From contig CALNCC010000057.1 of NCBI GenBank assembly GCA_937875275.1, positions 1-30,059 on the forward strand: a stretch of DNA of 30,059 nt, given 5' to 3'. The translations under genes were made by a program, and so were the position numbers. This document shows positions 8,572 through 16,806 of this stretch, in pieces. The notes under the pieces are model-generated. The model was not told the DNA's origin and searched no databases. It saw only the letters and a program-made list of their open reading frames with translations. The DNA comes from an uncultured Dysgonomonas sp. (GTDB lineage: Bacteria > Bacteroidota > Bacteroidia > Bacteroidales > Dysgonomonadaceae). Positions within the stretch are counted from its first letter, which is position 1. Each line of letters opens with the position of its first letter.

Positions 8572-10017
8572 TTATTTGTTTATTTCTTTATAATATTCGT
8601 TCCACAACTGTTCTACGCCTGTGTATGTGGGGAAGACAGCCTTCACGGCAGCATCCCAAGTCCAGGTTTCAAGGTCTTTCGCTGTTCGGTTGAATTTGCG
8701 GATAGCATCTTTGTCCTTAGTCTTCATCCATTGTATGAAGTAGCCCGTGGTGCGATATCCGGCCATCCATTTTTTACTATCTTTACTCGAGTCTTTGCGG
8801 TTCTGTACCTGATTGTCAAACAATCCGGCATCGGCACGCACAGCATCGGCAAGTCCTTCGATGAATGTCCAGTATACACTGCTTCCGTCATAGCTTCCAC
8901 AGTTCTTTGGTTCGAACTGGTATCCGTGCGTCAACTCGTGGTAAAGCACTCCGCGCATTTCATGCACAATGGCTTGAACCGTTTTGCCACCGCTAAATTC
9001 TCCGATATATTTGGCATTGAAGCGTATCTGTATCGTAGGTGGCGCACCCGATTTGTCGGCTACGGAAGATCCTGTCCACGACTCCAACTTATAGTTGACT
9101 TTCGACACGGCAGGCATCTGGTCGCCCGGTAAATAGTATAATATCTCAGCAACCTTCTGCGTATGATATTTCATAAATTCAACCGGATCCTGAACTACCG
9201 ATCTGAATTGCTTTCCTCCTGTTGATTCGGCAACGGCAGATTCTGCGATATACTCAACAACAGGATATCCAAAACTCTCCCACGCCGCTACGGGATTTTG
9301 TGAGTATAATACCACTTCTCCCAAACGAGGGGTTGTCTTGGCATATTGAGCTATGGCCTCGAGGCGGTATTGTGTAAATTCGCCCGGAGTTTCGATAATA
9401 TAAAATTGTTCCTGATAGCGAGCAAAGAAACTTTGTTCGGCACGTTCGTCTACAATAGTCCATTCTTCTCCATCATTCGACCCCTTCAATCGCCATGTGT
9501 ATGCGTCGTAGGTCGCGGCATCGCCTGTCGAAAACATTTTATATGCAACTATCTGTTCGCCCGCAGAATTGGGGATATTCTTCAGTAGCAGATAGTCTGT
9601 CGAGAACGGATCGTCAGGGTCAGTAGGCGCAGCCTCTTGTCTAACTGTCAGTTTTCGTGATATTGTACTCACCTTTACGGTTAGCACAGCCGACCGCACA
9701 GAGAATGTTTCGTTCTCATCCGGAGTAACAGTAACATCCGCATTGCCATTTCCCTTGAGTGCACTTAGCTTAACCCAGTCGACAGAGGCATCCATCGTAA
9801 TAACCCAATCGCCATTGGTTGTTATCTTGAATGTCTTGCCATCATCCTTCGGCGCAAACTCGAGCGTAGTCGGATTCAGCGAGAGGGTTGAGGTTCCATT
9901 ATTAGAATCTCCTCCGCCGGGATTATCATTATCATCTCCATCGCTGTCGCTGCACGACATTATCGCGGGAAATAAAATGACCGAAAATATCAGATAGTAT
10001 ATAAAATGTTTTTTCAT
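8572..10017 (-). CDS. BSP-family metallopeptidase lipoprotein with BACON domain
   Basis: A 481-residue lipoprotein. Cys22 follows AIMS, and the next residues SDSDGDDNDN are the acidic stretch that in Bacteroidetes directs lipoproteins to the cell surface. Residues about 45-128 form a BACON domain (LSLNPTTLEF..., paired Trp71 and Trp81, ending LTVRQEA), usually a carbohydrate- or mucin-linked module. Residues about 140-240 look discoidin-like (WRLKGSNDGEEWTIVDER, LGEVVLYS). The C-terminal part is a plant-type basic secretory protein (BSP, PF04450) peptidase domain: HELTHGYQ (360-367) gives the HExxH zinc site, followed by EPKNCG and FIEGLADAVR (385-394). This predicts a surface zinc protease. 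It starts 26 bases after its paralogue and precedes the two GH92 genes, which suggests joint attack on glycoproteins; the substrate is inferred. Confidence 0.85.
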   Translation of the reverse strand: MKKHFIYYLIFSVILFPAIMSCSDSDGDDNDNPGGGDSNNGTSTLSLNPTTLEFAPKDDGKTFKITTNGDWVITMDASVDWVKLSALKGNGNADVTVTPDENETFSVRSAVLTVKVSTISRKLTVRQEAAPTDPDDPFSTDYLLLKNIPNSAGEQIVAYKMFSTGDAATYDAYTWRLKGSNDGEEWTIVDERAEQSFFARYQEQFYIIETPGEFTQYRLEAIAQYAKTTPRLGEVVLYSQNPVAAWESFGYPVVEYIAESAVAESTGGKQFRSVVQDPVEFMKYHTQKVAEILYYLPGDQMPAVSKVNYKLESWTGSSVADKSGAPPTIQIRFNAKYIGEFSGGKTVQAIVHEMRGVLYHELTHGYQFEPKNCGSYDGSSVYWTFIEGLADAVRADAGLFDNQVQNRKDSSKDSKKWMAGYRTTGYFIQWMKTKDKDAIRKFNRTAKDLETWTWDAAVKAVFPTYTGVEQLWNEYYKEINK

Positions 10018-10043
10018 GACGAGATTTAATTCAGAACGTTTGC

Positions 10044-11213
10044 TTAATAGTCAAATTTGTCTTTGTTCTCCGGCTTGCTCAAGAACTCGATATACTCATC
10101 CCACAGTTCGTGAACGCCGCTATATTGTCTTGGGAATATGTAATGAGTGAAATTATCCCATGTCCATATCGGAAGATCGGCTGCCGACTTGTTGAATTTG
10201 CGAAGTGCATCCGGATCTTTAGATTTCAACCATTGAAGGAAGTATCCTGTTACACGGTATCCTGCCATCCATTTCTTTTTGTTTTTACTTGTCTCTAAAC
10301 GGTTTTGCCCCATATCTTCGAATAGACGAGCTTCGATTCTCACACCATCAGCAAGTCCTTCGATGTTTGACCAGAAGATACTTCTTCCGTCATAGCGTCC
10401 GCAGTTTTTAGGCTCGTACTGATACCCGTGTGTCAACTCGTGATAAAGCACTCCGCGTGTTTCTCTGTCAAACACATACGGAGATTCTTTCGCTTTGCTT
10501 TCTACCCAACGTGTGCTGTAAAAAATGCTGATATTTGGAACTCCCCCGTTCTTGGCCGAGATACCTTCTTGATCTTTAAGATCATATCTGATATTCTGTA
10601 TATTCAAAACAGAATCTTTGTCTGTCCAATATATCATCTCAGCCACTTTTTGAGTGTGGTATTTGATATATTCGTCAGGGTTTTGAACCATCTTCAGATA
10701 AATTTTGCTTCCTTCTACTTCAGGGTTCAATACATTAAACTCAACGTTTGGATAATGGAAATTTTTCCAGTCGACAAGAATATCTTTTTCGAAAAGGATT
10801 ATTTCACCTACCACTAATGCTGATTTTTTATCTGCTGCACTCATCTCGAACATATACTGAGTATATTCGCCCGGAGTTTGCACGGCATAGATGTCTTCTT
10901 GGAAACGAGAGCAGAATGTCTGATCTTTTCTTTCATCTACAACAACCCACTTCTTACCGTCTACCGACCCTTTCAATTTCCATGATGCCGGATCTTGTTT
11001 TGGATCTTGTCCCGAAGAGTAAATTTTATAACTCAACATCGCAGTGTTTGCCGGTCTTGTGAATATCAGCTTGTTAACGCCCTTCGTTCCTTCGTAATAT
11101 GTCTCAGGAGTTTTATCCAACAACGCGGGAATATCGGTTGTCGACTGGCTCTGAGCTGACATTGTCAACGAGCACAACGGGATTAAAAACAGATAGAGTA
11201 ATTTCTTTTTCAT
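10044..11213 (-). CDS. BSP-family metallopeptidase, secreted
   Basis: A 389-residue paralogue of the next gene, lacking the BACON domain. A type I signal peptide (MKKKLLYLFLIPLCSLTMSA, cleavage near 20) predicts export without a lipid anchor. Residues about 40-142 resemble the discoidin-like region of the paralogue (WKLKGSVDGKKWVVVDER, VGEIILFE). The peptidase domain has the zinc motif HELTHGYQ (258-265), then EPKNCGRYDGRS and NIEGLADGVR, in the same order and spacing as the neighbour. The two proteins align throughout this part, so they arose by tandem duplication, after which one gained or the other lost BACON and the anchor. It is first in the apparent four-gene operon and has a candidate promoter upstream. 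Protease class is well supported; substrate is unknown. Confidence 0.85.
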   Translation of the reverse strand: MKKKLLYLFLIPLCSLTMSAQSQSTTDIPALLDKTPETYYEGTKGVNKLIFTRPANTAMLSYKIYSSGQDPKQDPASWKLKGSVDGKKWVVVDERKDQTFCSRFQEDIYAVQTPGEYTQYMFEMSAADKKSALVVGEIILFEKDILVDWKNFHYPNVEFNVLNPEVEGSKIYLKMVQNPDEYIKYHTQKVAEMIYWTDKDSVLNIQNIRYDLKDQEGISAKNGGVPNISIFYSTRWVESKAKESPYVFDRETRGVLYHELTHGYQYEPKNCGRYDGRSIFWSNIEGLADGVRIEARLFEDMGQNRLETSKNKKKWMAGYRVTGYFLQWLKSKDPDALRKFNKSAADLPIWTWDNFTHYIFPRQYSGVHELWDEYIEFLSKPENKDKFDY

Positions 11214-11256
11214 GTTCTCAATGTTTTTTATTTTTATTTTTTGTTTTTAATGGTTC

Positions 11257-11284
11257 CAAATATAATTAAAAGAATCGTAACAAA
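11257..11284 (-). promoter_or_regulatory. Candidate promoter of the peptidase-mannosidase cluster
   Basis: On the minus strand TATATTTG (11257-11264) is a full match to the Bacteroidetes -7 box and TTTG lies at 11281-11284. The gap is 16 bases rather than the usual 19 or so, so the -33 element is doubtful. The start codon of the first gene is at 11213, leaving an A/T-rich leader of about 35-40 bases. Confidence 0.45.
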
Positions 11285-11311
11285 AGGCAATATTTGAGCC
11301 TATTCTCACGC

Positions 11312-13375
11312 TCACCCCATATCGCAGAGGCAACTGATGAGGTTGCGGTCGCCATATGCGTTATCGATACGGGCTACATTGATCCAGAATTTATTGTCTT
11401 TCACAAATGCAGCAGGGTATGCAGCCTTCGAGCGTGGATACGGATGAGCCCATTCATCGGCGCATATTTCGTATTCGGGATGCGGAGCATTTACCAGCAC
11501 ATTGTCTTCTTTCGAATACGCGCCGTTTTCCACTTCCTTTATTTCGTCCCAAATAGTATTCATGGCTTCGACAAACTTGTCAAGCTCGGCAAGGCTTTCG
11601 CTCTCGGTAGGCTCTATCATCAATGTGCCGTGCACGGGAAACGAAAGGGTCGGCGCATGGAACCCGAAGTCCATCAGTCGTTTAGAGATATCTCCTTCTG
11701 TGATTCCCGATGTGTCTTTCACATTGCGACACTCAAGTATAAGTTCGTGCCCTACACGTCCCATCTTTCCTCGATAAACGATTCCGTATGTATCTTTAAA
11801 TATTTCGGCAAGATAGTTAGCATTCAGTATCGCTATTTTGGTTGCACGAGACAAGCCCTCTTCGCCCATCATGCGGATATACCCGTAGGTGATAGGCAGT
11901 ATTCCCGCACTACCGTATGGTGATGAAGAAACAGTGTTCAACGAGCTGCCGTCCATCTCTTGATGATGAGGAAGGAACGGAACCAAATGTGCGGCAACAC
12001 CGATAGGCCCTTCGCCCGGTCCGCCTCCGCCGTGAGGGATGGCAAATGTCTTGTGCAGATTGAGGTGGCACACGTCTGCCCCGATGAATCCCGGGTTGGT
12101 CAATCCCACCTGAGCATTCATATTTGCACCGTCCATATATACCTGACCTCCATATTGGTGGATGATGTCGCACATCTCGCGGATGTCTGTTTCAAATATT
12201 CCGTGTGTCGACGGATAGGTTATCATATAGGCAGCCAAATTGTCTTTGTTCTGTTCGGCTTTCACTTTCAGGTCGTTCATATCCACATTACCCAGTTCGT
12301 CCGAAGCCACGATAACAGGCGTATAGCCTGCCTGTACTGCCGAAGCAGGATTCGTTCCGTGTGCCGAAGCAGGAATAAGCACGATGTTGCGATCTCCTTG
12401 TCCGATACTGTCTTGATAGGCACGGATCGTCATCAATCCGGCATATTCTCCGGCAGCTCCCGAATTGGGTTGGAAGCTGACTCCTGCAAAACCGGTTATC
12501 TCTTTCAGATAATCGCCAAGCTCGCCTATCAGCTGCATGTATCCCGCAGCCTGATCTTTCGGTGCAAAAGGGTGTATATTTTGCATTGCCGACATAGACA
12601 GCGGCAACATTTCCGATGCGGCATTGAGCTTCATTGTGCACGACCCCAACGAGATCATGGAATGAGCCAATGATATATCTTTTCGGTCGAGACGCTTGAT
12701 ATAGCGCATCAACTCGGTTTCGGTGTGATAGATATTGAATACCTCATGCTGCAAATATCCGCTTTTCCGTTTGAACGTATCTGCGATTATCGCTTTAGCA
12801 GGAATATTCTCCACCTCGACGCCTTCTTTTCCGGCAGCAAGCGAGAATGTAGTGAGCAAGTCGCTAAGTTTATCGGCTGTAATGCCTTCTCCGATGCTTA
12901 TACCTACCTCGCCTGTTTCGAAATAGCGGAAGTTCATCTCTCTCTGTTCGGCTATCGTCTTCAATTGTTGTTGCGAAACATTTGCCGGCAAAACGATTTT
13001 TAAGGTATCGAAATACTGTTCGTTCTCCACCTTATATCCCGCCTCGATCAGCTTTGCCGCCACAGAAGCGGTTGCTGCATGAATGCGTCCTGCAATCCGT
13101 CGCAGTCCTTCCGAGCCATGATACACAGCATAGAAGCCTGCCATTGTAGCCAACAAGGCTTGTGAAGTACAGATATTTGATGTTGCTTTTTCTCTCTTTA
13201 TATGTTGCTCTCTGGTTTGCAGAGCCATACGGTATGCCGGTTTTTCGTTTCGGTCTTTCGATATGCCGATAATACGTCCCGGTATCAATCGTTTATGCTC
13301 GTCGTGCGTTGCAAAAAAGCCTGCCGAAGGTCCTCCGAAATACATCGGGATACCAAAACGCTGGCTGCCCCCCAC
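11312..13375 (-). CDS. gcvP: Glycine decarboxylase P-protein, 3' part of a frameshifted gcvP
   Basis: This frame encodes the C-terminal two thirds of GcvP, the PLP enzyme that decarboxylates glycine and passes the aminomethyl group to lipoyl-GcvH in the glycine cleavage system. It begins in mid-domain with GGSQRFGIPM, which in intact proteins follows GADVVV, and the GTG at 13375 is not a natural start. SCTMKLNAASEMLPL and the PLP-lysine segment HLNLHKTFAIPHGGGGPGEG are intact, and the C-terminus (ARIDNAYGDRNL...) is normal. With the upstream fragment the locus spans 2834 bases; adding 19 bases gives 950 codons plus stop, the usual length of one-chain GcvP. So this is one gene broken at about 13373, either by true mutation or by a sequence error. 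Confidence 0.9.
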   Translation of the reverse strand: MGGSQRFGIPMYFGGPSAGFFATHDEHKRLIPGRIIGISKDRNEKPAYRMALQTREQHIKREKATSNICTSQALLATMAGFYAVYHGSEGLRRIAGRIHAATASVAAKLIEAGYKVENEQYFDTLKIVLPANVSQQQLKTIAEQREMNFRYFETGEVGISIGEGITADKLSDLLTTFSLAAGKEGVEVENIPAKAIIADTFKRKSGYLQHEVFNIYHTETELMRYIKRLDRKDISLAHSMISLGSCTMKLNAASEMLPLSMSAMQNIHPFAPKDQAAGYMQLIGELGDYLKEITGFAGVSFQPNSGAAGEYAGLMTIRAYQDSIGQGDRNIVLIPASAHGTNPASAVQAGYTPVIVASDELGNVDMNDLKVKAEQNKDNLAAYMITYPSTHGIFETDIREMCDIIHQYGGQVYMDGANMNAQVGLTNPGFIGADVCHLNLHKTFAIPHGGGGPGEGPIGVAAHLVPFLPHHQEMDGSSLNTVSSSPYGSAGILPITYGYIRMMGEEGLSRATKIAILNANYLAEIFKDTYGIVYRGKMGRVGHELILECRNVKDTSGITEGDISKRLMDFGFHAPTLSFPVHGTLMIEPTESESLAELDKFVEAMNTIWDEIKEVENGAYSKEDNVLVNAPHPEYEICADEWAHPYPRSKAAYPAAFVKDNKFWINVARIDNAYGDRNLISCLCDMG

Positions 13376-14145
13376 TCTCCCGGAGGAGTCAGTAGTGTCA
13401 ATGCCATCAGGTCGGTTGCCACGGCAACTTTGACACCTACGGCGTGTGCTTTTTCTACGAATGCGCTGTAATCTTCAACGTTTCCGTTAGCGTCGGGGTA
13501 TTGCAGAATAGCTCCGAAGAATGTATCGTCTATCGCATCAGCCGCCTTATGGTCGCCAACCACTACGTTTATGCCCTGCGGCTTCATGCGGGTGTTGATA
13601 ACGGCAAGTGTCTGCGGAAATATATTTTTATCGACAAATAGCTTGTTCACTCCGTCTTTCGTCTGTTGACGGCTGCGCAAGTTGAACATCATTGTGGCAG
13701 CTTCTGCTCCTGCTGTGGCTTCGTCCAACAGCGAACAGTTGGCAAGCGGCAAAGCAGTCAATTCACTTACTACGGTCTGAAAATTCATCAGTGCCTCAAG
13801 TCTTCCTTGCGATATCTCTGCCTGATAGGGAGTGTATGATGTGTACCATACGGGATTTTCGAATACGTTGCGCACGATAACCGCCGGAGCAGTAGTGTCA
13901 TACCAACCCACACCGATATATGACGCAAACGTCTTGTTGCGCGATGCGATACGATTGATCTCCTCGGCATATTCTCTTTCGCTCAATGCTTTGGGAAGCT
14001 TTAGCGGTTCTTTGAGTCTGATATCGGAAGGTATCGTCTGTTCTATTAATTCGTCTAAGGAATTAACACCAATTTTTTTCAACATCAGATCTTCTTCTTT
14101 CGCTCCGATGCCGATGTGTCGCTCATGAAATTTCTCTTCGTTCAT
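13285..14145 (-). CDS. gcvP: Glycine decarboxylase P-protein, 5' part of a frameshifted gcvP
   Basis: This frame holds the true start of gcvP: MNEEKFHERHIGIGAKEEDLML is the typical GcvP N-terminus. The sequence follows the family (IGVGWYDT, NPVWYTSYTPYQAEISQGRLEA, LLDEATAGAEAATMM) up to ATDLMALTLLTPPGEWGA near residue 260. It then leaves the family sequence and ends after 27 unrelated residues at 13285. The expected continuation is found in another frame in the overlapping 3' part. The organism does not use separate GcvPA/GcvPB genes here, because the break falls inside a conserved block rather than at the PA/PB boundary. It is preceded by the MBL-fold gene with 23 bases between. If the shift is real, glycine cleavage would be lost unless another gcvP exists. 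Confidence 0.9.
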   Translation of the reverse strand: MNEEKFHERHIGIGAKEEDLMLKKIGVNSLDELIEQTIPSDIRLKEPLKLPKALSEREYAEEINRIASRNKTFASYIGVGWYDTTAPAVIVRNVFENPVWYTSYTPYQAEISQGRLEALMNFQTVVSELTALPLANCSLLDEATAGAEAATMMFNLRSRQQTKDGVNKLFVDKNIFPQTLAVINTRMKPQGINVVVGDHKAADAIDDTFFGAILQYPDANGNVEDYSAFVEKAHAVGVKVAVATDLMALTLLTPPGEWGAASVLVSRCISEDLRQAFLQRTTSIND

Positions 14146-14168
14146 TTTTGTATGATAAGTTAAATTGA

Positions 14169-14810
14169 TTATTGGAGATAAGGATTGTTTTTTGCTTCAA
14201 AGCCGATTGTTGTTTTAGATCCGTGCCCGGTATATACCGTAGTATCGGCAGGCAAGGTCAGCAACTTTGTTTTTATTCCGCCAACCAACTGATCGAAGCT
14301 CCCTCGCGCCAGATCGGTGCGCCCGATGCTGCCATAGAAAAGCACGTCGCCGCCGATCAGCACTTGGGCGTCGGGGTTGTAAAAAACTACGCTTCCGGGC
14401 GAGTGTCCCGGTACGTGGATCACAATCAGGCGTTGCTTACCAAATGTGATGACATCGTCTTCGTTGAGATATGTGCCTATTGATGGAGTTTTCACATCGC
14501 CGCCTTCTACACCGAACATGCGCATCTGGGTAGCAAACTGCTCTAACAAGAACTCATCGTCTTTGTGCGCTTCGGGGTTTAACCCGAATTGCTCGAACAC
14601 AAAATTATTTCCCAACACATGATCGAAATGCATGTGCGTATTCAATATATGCTTGACAACAAGATCGTTGTCGATAATAAAATTGAGGAGTTCGATTTTC
14701 TCGTCGGGATAGAAACATCCCGGATCAATAATCACACATTCTTTCGTTTCGTCGTAGAGGACGTAGGTATTGACTCCTATCGGGTTGAATTGGAATGTTT
14801 TAAGTTGCAT
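14169..14810 (-). CDS. MBL-fold metallo-hydrolase (glyoxalase II-like)
   Basis: A metallo-beta-lactamase-fold hydrolase of 213 residues from the ATG at 14810. An in-frame TTG at 14822 would add four residues, but the ATG start MQLKTFQFNPIGVNTYVL matches the usual start of this family. Metal-binding motifs appear in order: THMHFDH (HxHxDH), HVPGHSPGS with the next His, GGDVLF with the bridging Asp, and YTGHG with the last His. This pattern fits the YcbL / hydroxyacylglutathione-hydrolase-like group, two-metal thioesterases. There is no glutathione-specific evidence, and Bacteroidales generally lack a classical glutathione system, so the true thioester is unknown. It lies 23 bases before gcvP and is probably co-transcribed with it. 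Confidence 0.88.
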   Translation of the reverse strand: MQLKTFQFNPIGVNTYVLYDETKECVIIDPGCFYPDEKIELLNFIIDNDLVVKHILNTHMHFDHVLGNNFVFEQFGLNPEAHKDDEFLLEQFATQMRMFGVEGGDVKTPSIGTYLNEDDVITFGKQRLIVIHVPGHSPGSVVFYNPDAQVLIGGDVLFYGSIGRTDLARGSFDQLVGGIKTKLLTLPADTTVYTGHGSKTTIGFEAKNNPYLQ

Positions 14811-14971
14811 ATTTTTATTCAAGGCTCTTTAATGTTATTTTTTCTATAAAGATACAACCTTTTCTATGCCAAAAAACTGTTTTACGATATAAAAATCGAA
14901 TAAAAAAGCGCGATTTAACAAGCTGAGGCAGCTAATCTTCGTCTGATAAAAAACATGGATACACACCCGTC

Positions 14972-16156
14972 TCATTCATAGATTTCGGGGACGTCTATCA
15001 ACGAGCGAACGTACATCAATCGCGAACCTTTCACATTCGGATGATGATAGATTTGTCCAAAGCTGTAATCTTCGTGATACATCGTGCTTTTATCTACTTC
15101 CTTGCCATCGTGCAACAAAGAGGTGGCGAGATCGAATTTACACCCTTTGATGTTATATTTCTCACGCACTTTCGCTATCATTTCATTTGCTGCGATATGC
15201 GAACCACTTTCATTGGCAGGTATATTGTTCAGTATGGGAATCGAGCCTTGCGCCACGATATATTCGACAAGTTGCGACAGATTGTCTTCGGTATTTCCTC
15301 CATTTGTGCCGATGGTTACCATCACATATTTTGCTTTCACGTATGGCAATTCGTTCTTGATACGCTCCAGCACCTGCGCTATCTGACAGCCGCCACGCCC
15401 ACTGCCGAGTGCCTTGCCCTTCACGGCATTCATTATCAATTGCGTCCACACCGTCGGAAAATCTTTTGTCGGATAATAGCCTTCTCCCTCTGTGATGGAA
15501 TCGCCATACATAAGCAAGGTGAGGTCGCATGCGCCGGCTATTACGCTGATCTGTTTTACAAGAAGCGAGCTTCCGCCTTCTAATCCGAAACAGTAGTAGT
15601 CGTGCTGCGCACCAACATAGAACCCGCTATTGACAACGCCCACACCATGACCACCCGCGCCATCGTTCACTAATACTATTTGCTCGGCATCGCCCGTGTA
15701 TACGTCTATTATCTGAACAACGTTTTTCTGATACTCGTGATAAATCTCAATCAGATATTCATGGTCGACATTCAAGAAATCTACTTTCTTCCACACTGCC
15801 GGATTGGTTGCTACCGAAAGTGTTTGATCGGTCATATTAACCCTGACCTTGAAATCTCCTGTATCGCTTTGAAAAATGGCTGTTGCATCGCCCGACAACT
15901 TAACGTGATATCGGATCATACGCTCGCCCAACGAATAATATTTATCGAGTCGGACAAATCCTTCGTTTCCGGTCAGGAGCAATCCTTCGGCGGTATATTC
16001 GGAGCTTACCTTCGCGTCGATAAGCAATTCGGGACAAGGCTGCCCTGCACTCAGCACCCGATGGTACATGAGCGTAGTAGGCACAGAATCGGCATAGAGT
16101 GGATACGAAACAATGATGGATAGCAAGAGTAATGTGGTTTTGATGAAATTTTTCAT
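14972..16156 (-). CDS. Secreted SGNH/GDSL-family hydrolase
   Basis: A 394-residue exported protein with a signal peptide (hydrophobic core TLLLLSIIVSYPLYA, cleavage near residue 22). Residues about 40-205 are a beta-rich domain of jelly-roll appearance that binds no recognisable ligand. From about 212 comes the SGNH hydrolase domain: block I YGDSITEGEG with nucleophile Ser220, block II Gly in GSGRGG (251-256), block III GTNGGN with Asn285, and HHPN (371-374) with the catalytic His. Such enzymes are esterases or carbohydrate deacetylases; the substrate here cannot be told. The start overlaps the stop of gldD by four bases (ATGA), so translation is coupled and the gene is the last of the ssb operon. 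Confidence 0.82.
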   Translation of the reverse strand: MKNFIKTTLLLLSIIVSYPLYADSVPTTLMYHRVLSAGQPCPELLIDAKVSSEYTAEGLLLTGNEGFVRLDKYYSLGERMIRYHVKLSGDATAIFQSDTGDFKVRVNMTDQTLSVATNPAVWKKVDFLNVDHEYLIEIYHEYQKNVVQIIDVYTGDAEQIVLVNDGAGGHGVGVVNSGFYVGAQHDYYCFGLEGGSSLLVKQISVIAGACDLTLLMYGDSITEGEGYYPTKDFPTVWTQLIMNAVKGKALGSGRGGCQIAQVLERIKNELPYVKAKYVMVTIGTNGGNTEDNLSQLVEYIVAQGSIPILNNIPANESGSHIAANEMIAKVREKYNIKGCKFDLATSLLHDGKEVDKSTMYHEDYSFGQIYHHPNVKGSRLMYVRSLIDVPEIYE

Positions 16157-16767
16157 GGTCTATCTTTATTCTTTTTTGCCCACCGAAACGACTCGATGAG
16201 CGAGGTTATATCTTCTTTCATGTATTCGGTCATGGGGCTTACCGCATCGGCGTCAACCTTGTGGTCGTAGTACAGCGATCCTCTGAAAAAACCGGAAACA
16301 CTATCAGTCAGAAAAAACTGGATGGGCGTTGCCACATTACCACTTAGTTCGAAGAGGGAAGCATACACATTTTCATCGGGTATGCCGATAGTTGTTTCTT
16401 TCATTTTGTCGGCTTGTAAGGCGTGGCTATACAAGAGTTGATGATTATCCTCCAATGCTGCGCGAAGGTCTCCGCCCTTTATCGGCATATAGGTGCAGTG
16501 GAGTGTCGCTCCATAGAGGGGGAACTGTATGTTGAGCCATATCTGATCGGCGGATGCGCCGGGTACGGTATCGACCTTTGCTCTGCCATTGCAAACGAAT
16601 GAGAAGACCGAGCTTGCATATTGCTGCGTTGTGTCGGACGCCATTCTCGTGAAACGAGGATATGCCAACGGCTTGGGCACAGGAACGTCTCCCGCGCAGG
16701 ATATAAAAAAAGCGCACATAACCGACAGGCATGTACGCTTGATATGTTTTACTCCACAATGCATCAT
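16153..16767 (-). CDS. gldD: GldD-like gliding-motility lipoprotein
   Basis: A 204-residue lipoprotein: a hydrophobic signal ending FFISC with Cys24 as the lipidated residue. The mature part follows GldD: PKPLAYPRF near the start, WLNIQFPLYGATLHCTYMPI in the middle, then SHALQADKM, and GNVATPIQFFLTDSVSGFFRGSLYY followed by YMKEDITSLIESFRW at the end. In Flavobacterium GldD is needed for gliding, together with the type IX secretion machinery; Bacteroidales that do not glide often keep it, with an unclear role. It stands 39 bases after ssb. Many Bacteroidetes have gldE between ssb and gldD, and it is absent from that position here. Either of two adjacent ATG codons could be the start. Confidence 0.85.
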   Translation of the reverse strand: MMHCGVKHIKRTCLSVMCAFFISCAGDVPVPKPLAYPRFTRMASDTTQQYASSVFSFVCNGRAKVDTVPGASADQIWLNIQFPLYGATLHCTYMPIKGGDLRAALEDNHQLLYSHALQADKMKETTIGIPDENVYASLFELSGNVATPIQFFLTDSVSGFFRGSLYYDHKVDADAVSPMTEYMKEDITSLIESFRWAKKNKDRP

Positions 16768-16806
16768 TAGACTGAATCCATTATGCGTGATTCGTTTTCT
16801 ATTTCT

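Noticed and set aside
11282..11301. AGGC/GCCT hairpin as terminator of gcvP
   Set aside because: Only four base pairs. The following T residues are at least as well explained as part of the next promoter.
11312..14145. Two-gene glycine decarboxylase (gcvPA and gcvPB)
   Set aside because: The break falls within the conserved GEWGADxVVGxxQRFG block near residue 260 of about 950, not at the PA/PB border, and the second frame has no proper start.
14921..14933. AGCTG/CAGCT hairpin as a terminator after the SGNH hydrolase gene
   Set aside because: Only five base pairs with a 3-base loop, and the nearest T-run on the minus strand is over ten bases away. The gene end may rely on something else.
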